Shown piece after piece: positions 1 to 8,600 of a stretch of 32,393 nucleotides of DNA (position 1 is the first letter of the stretch; each line of letters opens with the position of its first letter). The translations under genes and the position numbers were made by a program. Below the pieces are notes generated by a model. That model made no database searches. It was not told where the DNA came from and worked only from the letters and a program-made list of their open reading frames with translations. The DNA comes from Bacteroidales bacterium (GTDB lineage: Bacteria > Bacteroidota > Bacteroidia > Bacteroidales > ML635J-15): positions 1-32,393 of the forward strand of contig JAFZLK010000019.1 of assembly GCA_017551515.1 (NCBI GenBank). The letters are read 5' to 3'.

Positions 1-180
1 TGGAACAGATTCCGTACAGACAGGCTCACACGACACGTTCCTTAGTCGGTTTGTTTTACAGAGGTTCCTCGCCTTAGCATAGCAAAAGTCCTGCGTTTGT
101 TTTGCTCTGCCTTCGGCTTACGGAACGTTCGCTTTGTCTTATGGAATGACCTGATGGGAGGTTTAGCGGATAACAATAAT
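1..180. other. gene-free window edge, unclassified
   Basis: I see no credible reading frame here. It is the region downstream of the minus-strand exonuclease gene. The text is richer in G and C than the neighbouring spacers and holds a short motif seen twice on the minus strand (AAAACAAAC, near 90-100 and 48-58). It may be the end of an interspersed repeat cut by the window edge, but nothing proves that. Confidence 0.3.
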
Positions 181-675
181 TCATAATATTTTCATCGCTA
201 TTGCAGCGCAGGCTTCTGCGTCGGCTAGTGCGTGATGGTGGTTTGCAAGTGAATATCCGCAGGCTTCCGAAACGGTGTGCAACTGATGATTGGGAAGTTT
301 GCATCCAAAATATTTGCGAGCAGCCCTGCATGTACATAAGAATTGATATTCGGGGTAAGTCATGCAGTAGGTTTGGAAGACGGCTTTCAGACAACCTTCG
401 TCAAAGGGACTGTTGTGTGCAACAAGCGTAAGACCTTCAATTTTCGGTGCGATTTGTTTCCACACTTCAGGAAAAATAGGTGCATTGTCGGTGTCTTCGT
501 GTCCTAGTCCGTGAACGCGCTGGCAAAACCACGAATAGTAGTTTGGTTCGGGCTTTATGAGGCTGTAGAACGAATCGCAAAATTCCCCATTGCGGACAAT
601 TACAACGCCAACGCTGCATACGCTACTGCGTTCTCCATTGGCGGTCTCAAAATCGATGGCTGCAAAGTCCTGCAT
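181..675 (-). CDS. DnaQ-like 3'-5' exonuclease (DEDDh family)
   Basis: A 164-residue stand-alone exonuclease domain related to the epsilon subunit of DNA polymerase III and to RNase T. The visible motifs are Exo I D8-x-E10 (AAIDFETA), Exo II with N88 and D92 in HNSPFD, and Exo III H147-x4-D152 (HHALADA). Together they give the four acidic residues and the histidine that bind two metal ions in DEDDh nucleases. The likely role is single-strand DNA or RNA end trimming in the cytoplasm; the substrate cannot be told from sequence. I chose the ATG at 675 over the in-frame TTG at 690 because the family starts a few residues before the first motif. It begins 15 nt after the stop of the EnvC-like gene, so it is probably the last gene of that operon. 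Confidence 0.88.
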   Translation of the reverse strand: MQDFAAIDFETANGERSSVCSVGVVIVRNGEFCDSFYSLIKPEPNYYSWFCQRVHGLGHEDTDNAPIFPEVWKQIAPKIEGLTLVAHNSPFDEGCLKAVFQTYCMTYPEYQFLCTCRAARKYFGCKLPNHQLHTVSEACGYSLANHHHALADAEACAAIAMKIL

Positions 676-690
676 AATTCTTATTTTCAA

Positions 691-1902
691 CTATTTTGCC
701 AACCAGTTTGCTGGATTCAGTGTTGCACTGCCTTTCCATATTTCCAAATGCAAAACGGTCTTGTTTTCCGAATCGTCTGTGTAAATCTTACCGATGGCTT
801 GTTTTGCCTTGACTTTTTCGCCTACCGAAACATATACCTTGTCAATATGAGTATAAACGCTTAGGTATTCACCATGTCTGATAATCACAGCGTTTTGCGT
901 TCCAGGGATAGAAAATACCTTTCTAACTTCGCCATCGAACACAGCGCGAGCATCTGAGCCAGTTGTGGTGGAAATGTCAATACCCTTATTGTCAATTTCT
1001 ACATTTGCGATGACAGGGTGGGGCTGCTTTCCGAACCTCGACACGATAACACCGCGTTGTACAGGCCACGGCAGTTTGCCCACATTGCTGCCAAAGTTGT
1101 CGCTGACAATCTTTTCTTCGGGAGTAAGCTCGTATTTGCCAGTATTAACCTTGCCTTTAGAAGCCGACGATTTCTTGACTTCCTCTGCAATCAATTTTTC
1201 GATTGCTGCCTGCAATTGTTGTTTCTGTCTGTTTTTTTCTTCAAGTTGTTTCTTTAGGTCGGCTTCTTTGCCTTTTAGTTTAGCGAGTGTGCTTTCCTGC
1301 TGGCGTTTAGCGTTTTCAAGATTTCGGGCTTCTATTTTTTCTTCGTCAAGCAGTTTCTGGTGTTCGGCTTTCTGTGCCATAAGTTTTTCCCTCTGCTTTT
1401 CGAGGATGGCTTTTATTGCGTTTATTGCAATAAGTTGTCGTTTACGATAGTCGGCCAACTGTTGCATGTATTTCAGGCGCAGGTACGACTGGTTGAAATC
1501 CTTTGACGACAGCAGAAACATTATTTCGTTGTTCTTGTTCTGGTTTTTCCATGCAATTTGGAGCATTCTGGCATACGATTGTTTCAAATTTTCCAAATCT
1601 TCGGACATCATTTCTATTATATATTCTGTTTCCTTGATTTTTCCGGAGACAAATGCAATTTCCATGTTTATGTCCGAAATAAGTTCCTTGCGCGATGTAA
1701 TCTGGCTACCAAGCAGAGCTAGATTGTTTTCCGATTCCTTCTGGTTCTTGCGCGTTTCCTCGAGAAGTTTGTTTGTATAGTTGATTTCGTTTATTGTCTT
1801 TTTCTTTTTCTTTTCGAGTTCGGCCTTGGTTTGTGCAAACGAACCGAATGCAAGAGCAAGCATCGTGGCTGTAAGGAGCAATATTCTAACGATTCTTTTC
1901 AT
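691..1902 (-). CDS. EnvC-like murein hydrolase activator (degenerate M23/LytM)
   Basis: A 403-residue exported protein: signal peptide to about residue 24 (LALAFGSFAQ), long charged coiled coil at about 25-245, and a LytM/peptidase M23 domain at about 280-403. The coiled coil plus LytM layout is that of EnvC, which activates septal peptidoglycan amidases rather than cutting peptidoglycan. The zinc site supports this reading: in the HxxxD motif the His is replaced by Asn (N305-K-G-I-D309), and in the HxH motif the second His is Glu (H385-L-E387). Two of three zinc ligands are therefore missing. The start overlaps the end of the DUF4292 gene by 17 bp, which points to translational coupling. Function by homology is an inference; the family call is firm. 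Confidence 0.88.
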   Translation of the reverse strand: MKRIVRILLLTATMLALAFGSFAQTKAELEKKKKKTINEINYTNKLLEETRKNQKESENNLALLGSQITSRKELISDINMEIAFVSGKIKETEYIIEMMSEDLENLKQSYARMLQIAWKNQNKNNEIMFLLSSKDFNQSYLRLKYMQQLADYRKRQLIAINAIKAILEKQREKLMAQKAEHQKLLDEEKIEARNLENAKRQQESTLAKLKGKEADLKKQLEEKNRQKQQLQAAIEKLIAEEVKKSSASKGKVNTGKYELTPEEKIVSDNFGSNVGKLPWPVQRGVIVSRFGKQPHPVIANVEIDNKGIDISTTTGSDARAVFDGEVRKVFSIPGTQNAVIIRHGEYLSVYTHIDKVYVSVGEKVKAKQAIGKIYTDDSENKTVLHLEIWKGSATLNPANWLAK

Positions 1903-2731
1903 TAAGTTCTGTTTTTGTGTATTTTGATGGTATTTTGAACGGGAATGTCAAGTCTTCGTTTAGTTCAAAGTCGCTGATAGAGAATTTCATATCTCCTGCA
2001 AAATCTCCAGATTCAACATATATGTTCATTGTCTGCGGGAAAAGTAGGTCACCGATGCGGACAAATTTGTCGTATTCGACGAAGGCGTTGCGTCCAGTTT
2101 CCATATCCTCGATGTACAAGTTTTTTACGCGGAATGTTTCTGGAAGGATCTTCACGGTTTGTGCAATATTGGCATGGGTTTCATTTGATTCCTTGAATGT
2201 CTTTTTGTTTGAGGTGTTGGAAACGCAGTAAAAAGTAGTATCTAGGCAGGATTTGTAATCGGAAATCATTTTTGCGGTGTCGTCGTCGGATTGGTAGCAG
2301 AAAAACTCGTTTAGGAGAATTGATTGCAAGTCGTTGTATGACATGCTAATGTTCACAAATTTTTCAATTGCAGACACATTTTCCGCATAGTAGCGGTTGT
2401 TTATTCTATCCATTACCTTTATTGAGTCTGGTGAAACCAAGACGCGGAATCCCTCTATGTTGAATGATCTGATACTTAGCCATATAACACTGTCGTGGCA
2501 TACGCGAAGGTTGCCACTGAATGTGTTAGGCGAAGATCCGTTTGTTGTGTATTCGGCAGAAAACTTGTACGATGCCTTATGGTAGTTGGGATTGTTTGCT
2601 ATTGCATTTTCGATAAGCTTTGCAGGGCGTAAGTTTTCTTTTTTTTCGTATGTGCCAACGGTTACCGTTCTGCACGAAAGCAGGCAGAACGCCGTAAATA
2701 TAAATAGCAATATCGAACCTATTCCCTTCAA
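1886..2731 (-). CDS. DUF4292 family lipoprotein
   Basis: A 281-residue lipoprotein: an N-terminal hydrophobic segment ends in a lipobox LLSC with the acylated Cys at residue 20. The rest is beta-rich and matches the Bacteroidota family DUF4292, which resembles LolA/LolB-like lipoprotein-binding folds; its precise function is unknown. In this phylum it is typically found between a TPR protein and an M23/EnvC-like protein, as here. The start is unusual: no ATG or GTG is in frame between the upstream in-frame stop at 2750-2752 and the lipobox, so TTG at 2731, just 2 nt after the TPR gene's stop codon, is the only conventional start. Reinitiation after the TPR gene is likely. Confidence 0.85.
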   Translation of the reverse strand: MKGIGSILLFIFTAFCLLSCRTVTVGTYEKKENLRPAKLIENAIANNPNYHKASYKFSAEYTTNGSSPNTFSGNLRVCHDSVIWLSIRSFNIEGFRVLVSPDSIKVMDRINNRYYAENVSAIEKFVNISMSYNDLQSILLNEFFCYQSDDDTAKMISDYKSCLDTTFYCVSNTSNKKTFKESNETHANIAQTVKILPETFRVKNLYIEDMETGRNAFVEYDKFVRIGDLLFPQTMNIYVESGDFAGDMKFSISDFELNEDLTFPFKIPSKYTKTELNEKNR

Positions 2732-2733
2732 TT

Positions 2734-4476
2734 TTATTCTGTTAGCGATTTATTTCGGATTTTATTCTCAAGCGATTTATTTTCAGGGTCTAGTTCCAGT
2801 GCCTTTTTCCAATCTGACAACGCCTCGTCCTTTTTTCCAAGTTTAAACTGTATGTCACCACGATGGTCGTAATACACTGCATTCGAATTGTCCTTTGCTA
2901 TGGCATCGTTCATATATTTCAAGGCTTCATCCAGTTCGCCGTTCTTGTAAAGCACCCATGCATGAGTGTCGATGAATGTCGGGCTGGACGGGTTTAGTTC
3001 GATGAGATGTGTGCTCATTTCCAATGCCTTGTCAAGTTTTTCGCCACGCACGGCAAGGTTGTAGCTATAATTGTTTAGCACCGATTCGAAATCACCGTCC
3101 TTGAACAAAATGTATTCATAAACAGAATCGGCCTTGTGGTATTCCTTCAATGCATGGTAGGCATCACCTTGCATACTCAGCAAGTCAATCATAACCTGTT
3201 GGTTGTCAACTGAAAGCATTGATGCATAATCCACAGCCTCAACAACCTCGCGGAATTCCTTTTTCAGATAAGCAGCAACGACATAGAATTGGTAAACCGA
3301 AAGCACATTGGGGAACAATTCAGATGCTTCCTTGCTGTGCTCGTATAGTTTGTCGTAGTCCTGCAAATGATAGTCAATGTTCATCAGGTGTTCCCAAATT
3401 TCAAACGATGACTTGTCTTCTGCCACTATGTCCGACAAATTTTGCTGCACCGACTTGTAGTCGTTGTTCATCATTGCGATGTCGGCTTTGAGTGCAATCA
3501 GGGCAATGTCGCTCGGATACTGCTTTTCAACAATTGAAGTCAATCTCTTTATCTGCACCTTTATGTAGTCATCGGTTCTTGCGATTGGTAGCAACTGGTT
3601 CAGTATTTGCATTTTGAGTTCGTATGTTAGACTTTCGTCATCGCAGTTGAATGCCTTTTCCAGCATTGCGAAATAGTTGTAGTACTGAGCATCGGTTGCC
3701 CTGTGATATTCTGCCAGAGAAAGATATACAAGACCTTCATCAATGTTCATTTTCTCGAGTTCTGAAAATTCCGTCTTTGCCAAATCGAATTTCTTATTTT
3801 GGAAATACGCCTCGGCAAGCATGGCCTTGTAGCGAAGGTTGGTAGGGTAGGCATCGCGCAGGCGTTTCATTTCCTCGAAAGACTTGTTCATGTTGCCCAT
3901 TTTTTCGTACATCATTTCCTTCTGTACGGAGATAATGTCGGTAATTCCGACCTGCTTTTCTGCTTCATCAAGAACCTTTATGGCATCCTTGGGCTTGTTT
4001 AAGGTCTGATACACCTTTGCCAGTTCGTAGTAGTTCTCTATGTCGTTCGGGTTGGATGCGATGAGTTTGCGGTAGAGCGGAATTGTCTTTTCGTTTTGGT
4101 TGCTGTACTGGTATGTGTAAATCAGCATGTCGATGTAGGCAATGTTGTTGGTCTTGTCGTACTGTACGGCTTTTTCGGCGTAAGTTTGTGCTGCCTGATA
4201 GTCGCCCGATGCGAAAAGGATTGTTGCAATCTCGTAGTACGCAGCAGGTTGCGTATTGTCAATCGTCAGTGCGCGAGTATAGTTGCGAATGGCGGCATCG
4301 TAGTCGCCTAAGTTCTTGTTTTTGTTGCCCTCGAGGAAGTAAAAGCTGAAATTGAAGTCGAAAGGCTTTTCGGCAGAGGCCTTTTTGTCCGATTTCCGGG
4401 CATTTTTCTGCGGATAGCACACCAACACCGACAATATCAGCGACAAGAGAAGCAATATTTTGCGAAAATCCATCAT
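2734..4476 (-). CDS. exported tetratricopeptide repeat protein
   Basis: A 580-residue protein with a signal peptide (LLLLSLILSVLVCYPQ, cleavage near residue 22) followed by a solenoid of TPR units. Clear ones include the AIRNYTRALTIDNTQPAAYYEIA unit near residue 60 and the C-terminal units ending KKDEALSDWKKALELDPENK. TPR solenoids are protein-binding scaffolds; the partner is unknown, but conserved linkage in Bacteroidota with DUF4292 and EnvC-like genes suggests a cell-envelope assembly role. The Cys before the predicted cleavage site is preceded by Val, so it does not make a good lipobox. The gene starts immediately after the nucleotidyltransferase stop (tandem ATG codons at 4476 and 4473), so the two are co-transcribed and probably coupled. 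Confidence 0.87.
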   Translation of the reverse strand: MMDFRKILLLLSLILSVLVCYPQKNARKSDKKASAEKPFDFNFSFYFLEGNKNKNLGDYDAAIRNYTRALTIDNTQPAAYYEIATILFASGDYQAAQTYAEKAVQYDKTNNIAYIDMLIYTYQYSNQNEKTIPLYRKLIASNPNDIENYYELAKVYQTLNKPKDAIKVLDEAEKQVGITDIISVQKEMMYEKMGNMNKSFEEMKRLRDAYPTNLRYKAMLAEAYFQNKKFDLAKTEFSELEKMNIDEGLVYLSLAEYHRATDAQYYNYFAMLEKAFNCDDESLTYELKMQILNQLLPIARTDDYIKVQIKRLTSIVEKQYPSDIALIALKADIAMMNNDYKSVQQNLSDIVAEDKSSFEIWEHLMNIDYHLQDYDKLYEHSKEASELFPNVLSVYQFYVVAAYLKKEFREVVEAVDYASMLSVDNQQVMIDLLSMQGDAYHALKEYHKADSVYEYILFKDGDFESVLNNYSYNLAVRGEKLDKALEMSTHLIELNPSSPTFIDTHAWVLYKNGELDEALKYMNDAIAKDNSNAVYYDHRGDIQFKLGKKDEALSDWKKALELDPENKSLENKIRNKSLTE

Positions 4477-5484
4477 CTATTTTAGTTCTAAGGTATTGTA
4501 GTCGCCTATGCTGAGGTCGTACTGCTTGCCTGAAAGTTTTGTATGGCTGCCAATCATAGAGTCGTGGATGTTCATGTTTTCGATTGTTGTGGTTTCTTGA
4601 ATTACTGAATTGCAGATTACGCTTCCGCAAATTGCTGTGCCTTTTCCTACAGAAACATACGGACCAACAACTGAATTTGTAATCTTAACATCATCCTCAA
4701 TGTGACAAGGCAGAATAATAGTCGAATTTTCGACCACTGCAGACTTTGCAAGCAGTTCGGAGCTCTTGTCGCGAGCAAGTACGCGCTGATGGGTTGCCAC
4801 GGTTATGTTCTTGTTTCCGCAGTCGAGCCATTCGTCAACTTGTGCAGGAACGAACTTCAAGCCTTTGGCGCGCATGTTTTCCAATGCCGTAGTTAGTTGG
4901 AACTCACCGCTCTTGCGAATGTCGTTGTCGATAAGATACTGCAATTCCTTCTGCAAGGTTTCGCCCGACTTGAAATAGTAAATGCCTATAATTGCGAGGT
5001 CGGAAACGAACTGCTTCGGTTTTTCCTCGAAGCCAGAAATTACGCCATTGGCATCGGTTGTTACCACTCCGTAAGCCTCGGGATGTTCTACTTTCTGCAC
5101 CCAGATGATGCTGTCGGCATCGGCAGAAATCTTGAAGTCGGCAAAGAACAAAGTGTCGGCGAAAGCCACAACCACCTTGTCGTCTAGCGATTCGGATGCG
5201 CACCATATTGCGTGTGCTGTGCCAAGGGCTTCCTTTTGGTAATATATCTTTGGGACCGCGCCGACACTGCGTGCAATATTGCAAAGTTCGGCTTCGACTT
5301 TCTCACCAAAATTTCCGATTACAAAAGCGATTTCATCAATTGGTTCCTCGCAAATCTGTGCTATGCCTTCAACTAAGCGTTGTACTATAGTCTTGCCAGC
5401 CAACACGATAAGCGGCTTTGGAACTGTGAGAGTATGCGGACGCATACGCGTACCCATACCTGCCATTGGAATAACAATCTTCAT
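4477..5484 (-). CDS. sugar-nucleotide pyrophosphorylase-like nucleotidyltransferase with beta-helix
   Basis: A 335-residue enzyme of the NTP_transferase family. The N-terminal Rossmann-like domain carries the signature MAGMGTRMRP (residues 7-16) and VPKPL (21-25), which bind the nucleotide triphosphate and pyrophosphate. The region from about 255 to 330 looks like a left-handed beta-helix (repeated hydrophobic I/V-x-N/G-S hexads such as KITNSVVGPYVSVGKG). Such proteins make NDP-sugars from sugar-1-phosphates, as in glucose-1-phosphate thymidylyl- or uridylyltransferases; the exact sugar is not readable from motifs. ATG at 5484 was chosen because the family begins with MKIVIPMAG; a ten-residue extension upstream (from 5514) does not look like part of the domain. 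It is the first gene of the envelope operon ending at 181. Confidence 0.87.
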   Translation of the reverse strand: MKIVIPMAGMGTRMRPHTLTVPKPLIVLAGKTIVQRLVEGIAQICEEPIDEIAFVIGNFGEKVEAELCNIARSVGAVPKIYYQKEALGTAHAIWCASESLDDKVVVAFADTLFFADFKISADADSIIWVQKVEHPEAYGVVTTDANGVISGFEEKPKQFVSDLAIIGIYYFKSGETLQKELQYLIDNDIRKSGEFQLTTALENMRAKGLKFVPAQVDEWLDCGNKNITVATHQRVLARDKSSELLAKSAVVENSTIILPCHIEDDVKITNSVVGPYVSVGKGTAICGSVICNSVIQETTTIENMNIHDSMIGSHTKLSGKQYDLSIGDYNTLELK

Positions 5485-5511
5485 AAAGTTCTTGAATTTA
5501 AGAATAAATGA

Positions 5512-5519
5512 CAAAGGTA
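5512..5519 (-). promoter_or_regulatory. Bacteroidota -7 element for the envelope operon
   Basis: On the minus strand this reads TACCTTTG, matching the Bacteroidota -7 consensus TAnnTTTG. It lies 28 nt before the nucleotidyltransferase ATG, a good place for a start site. No convincing -33 TTTG is seen at the usual distance. Confidence 0.45.
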
Positions 5520-5644
5520 ATACTTATATTATATAAGCATGTTAAGGTATTCTTATTTTTTACCAACAATGGAGTGTTGTAAAAAGGATGGTAAGCTAAT
5601 GTTAATTTGTAATTTCATAGGGAAAATCTAGGTTAGTCATAACA

Positions 5645-5673
5645 AAAAAGGTCGGACTTCGCCCGACCTTTTT
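5645..5673 (-). terminator. intrinsic terminator of the giant surface-protein gene
   Basis: A GC-rich stem GGTCGG / CCGACC (5650-5655 and 5663-5668) with a 7-nt loop, extended by A/T pairs and followed on the minus strand by a run of T. It lies about 20 nt beyond the stop of the 2095-residue gene. The flanking A run means it could also work on the plus strand, but no plus-strand gene ends here. Confidence 0.85.
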
Positions 5674-5692
5674 CATTATTAAACAATTCTAA

Positions 5693-8600
5693 TTAGAATT
5701 TTGTAACCTTTCTTACAACAATTTCGTTTGCTGTGTAGATTCTTACGAAGTACATGCCAGCCGGCTGAGCTTCGAGTGAAATCGTTACAACATCTGACGA
5801 AACTACCTCGTTGGAAACAATCTGTCCGTCAACATTTGCAATTTCAACACGCTGAGCATTGCCGTTTGTAACAATGTTAACGATGTCGCTTGTCGGATTA
5901 GGATAGATTGCAATTTCTGATGCAAGTTCTTCAATAGAAGTTACGAGAGTAACATCGTCATTACCACGAGGATAAATCTGAATATCATCATCATAGAATA
6001 CTGCGAAACCAGTAATGTCCCAATTGGTGTTGTCACCGATTTCCATATCCAAAGTCTTTAAACCATTTCTGAGAACTGCCTCGTTGCCATTCTGTGAGAA
6101 TGTTACATTGCTACCAGTCTGTCCTTCGGTAAATGTTGCACCTGTTTCAACTGCTACGTTCTCAACCTTTACAAGCTGAGAAACATAGTTGTTTGTGAGA
6201 AGCTGTTCAACAGTGATAACGGTTGGTGCAACTGCACCAGTATTCTCGGTTGCTTCAGCGGTATTGAACAACGGAACATACTCAAGAAGTCCGTGGTACA
6301 TGCTTATTGTTCCAGAGATTCCGCCAGAAATTACATCGCCTTCTTCGTATTCGTTTGTAATCTTGTTGTTCTGGTCGTAGATTAGCAATCCACCTGTCGC
6401 ATCCTTAACATACATATTTCTATCCTTGCGGAATACAAATGTTACATCGCCAGTGAGTTTGTAGCTACCATCGGTATTCTCGAGTGCGTAGAGAGCTGCA
6501 ATATTCTCGACGAATGTCGGGAAGGTGTATCTTGCAGTTGCTACGGAACTTGCATCCTCACCAAGCACTGCGATAGCCTTTATTGTCATGTTTTCGCTAA
6601 CAGCGATTGCTTCTGTGTACTGAGTAGATTCTGCTGTTGGGTTTGTACCGTCGGTTGTGTAGTAAATGGTTGCACCCTCGGTAGAACAAGTGATTGTTAC
6701 ATTCTGAGCTTCTTCGTAGTATCCTGCTGCAGGAGTGAATACTGGGGTTGCAACAGCAGGAATAGCACCTAACTTATAGAGAGTGATAGGAGATTGAGCC
6801 GTAGTATAGCAAGCAAAACGAGGATTGTTATTATTCCATTTCAAGTTGCGTTCCGGATTCTGAACATTGGTTATAAGTATTTGGCCATTGTTTTCCGAGA
6901 ATGTCCATTCATCCCTTTGTGCAGTGAATGTTTCGTTTGAATAAAGTTTGTTATCACTACCTTCAAAACCTAAATATCCGCTACGATTCAAATACATTGA
7001 ATATCCATTTTCGGTTTGTTCAACTGTCACCTTGCAGACTTCTGTTGTAAGATTAGATGCTACGACACCATCACCATAATATTCAAATACATTGTTGTAG
7101 GTACCAAAATTGTTGTTATGAATACCATTAAGCGCATTGATAGTTTCAGAAGCCAAATCGGTGTAGGTAATGAGGTAGTCGCCAGACCAGTCATCCAATG
7201 CCTCTGCAACTGGATAGTAGCAGCCTTCGGAAGCAACGAGTGGAGTAGCAACAAGGGCAACTGTTTTTATGGTTTCGCCACTTGTTAGAGTAAGAGTACC
7301 TTCTGTTGCAGCATTGCCTGTAAATGTTATTGTCAGGGTTGTATCAGCGTTCATTGTTATGGTTTCTGCATCAACAGTGAAGTTTTCGGTTACAGCTACA
7401 GTAATGTCCTCTGTAAGATTGAGGCTTGAAACAGTCAATGTCTTTGTTTCGTTTGCATCTTCAAAGTTCAATGTTTCTGCATCAACAATTATTGTAGGAG
7501 TAGTAATGACATTGTAGAAAGCTTCTGCAACGGCACTTGCAATGTAATCTTCCTTGAAAGCCTTTGCCTTTACAGTTGTAGGTTCGTTGATTGAGAGAGG
7601 AGTTTCATATATAGGAGATTCCTCTGTTGGGTCGTTTCCATCGAGAGTGTAGCGGATTGTTGCACCTTCGGTTGCACAAAGGATTTCTACTGTTTGTGCT
7701 GTAGTGTAGTTTCCTGTAGGAAGAGAGAATGTCGGAGTAGCAACAAGTGGAGCGTGTTCGTCCATATCAGCAAAGATGTCGAGTGCAAAGTTGTACTGTC
7801 CTGCATTGTTATTTTCTGCATTACTATTTGCATACGCACCAAATACATCGTTGTTATTATGATTTAATGCAATAACTCTACCATCATCTGTTACATTTAT
7901 AATCTTATAACCTGCATATTCGCCAACTAAAGCAGATGATATTGTAGTATATTCACTTATGGTCCAGTTCTTATTTGCTGTTTTAGAGAAATTCGTTGAA
8001 TTACTTGAAAAACCTAAAGTGTCATTAGATGCGTTTACAAATCTATATAATCCTTCGTTAATCTTAAGAGTCCATACAATAGTATCAACATCTGTTGAAA
8101 TAACATCATCTTCAGTAGTTACCGCAACACCCTTGAGTTTATTTGCAATTCTTGTCGGAGCAACATAGTAGTGAGAAGCATCGTCATCGTAACGAGCAGC
8201 AAGGATAACCTTGTCGCCATCCTGCAACTGGTTGAGCGATGTAATGCGGGTATAGTTGACAGTAACCACTGGCTCTACCTTTGTGAAAGTTGCTTCTGCG
8301 ATTGCACTAGTCTGCATATTTTCCTTCATTGCAATTGCCCTAACGGTTGTTGTTGCTTCGAGTGTGAAAGGATTTTCGTACAATGTTGATTCTGCTGTCG
8401 GATCTGTTGTTCCATTAAGTGTGTAGTAAATAGATGCTCCTGTAGTTTCGCATGCCAAAGTTACAACCTGTGTATCTTCGAAATTTCCACCATTAGGTTC
8501 TATTGTTGGAGTTGCAACAGGTATCAACTTTGTGAATGTAGCTTCAGCGATGTTACTTTTAGCCATTCCCGCCTTTACTGCAATAGCCTTAACGGTTCTA

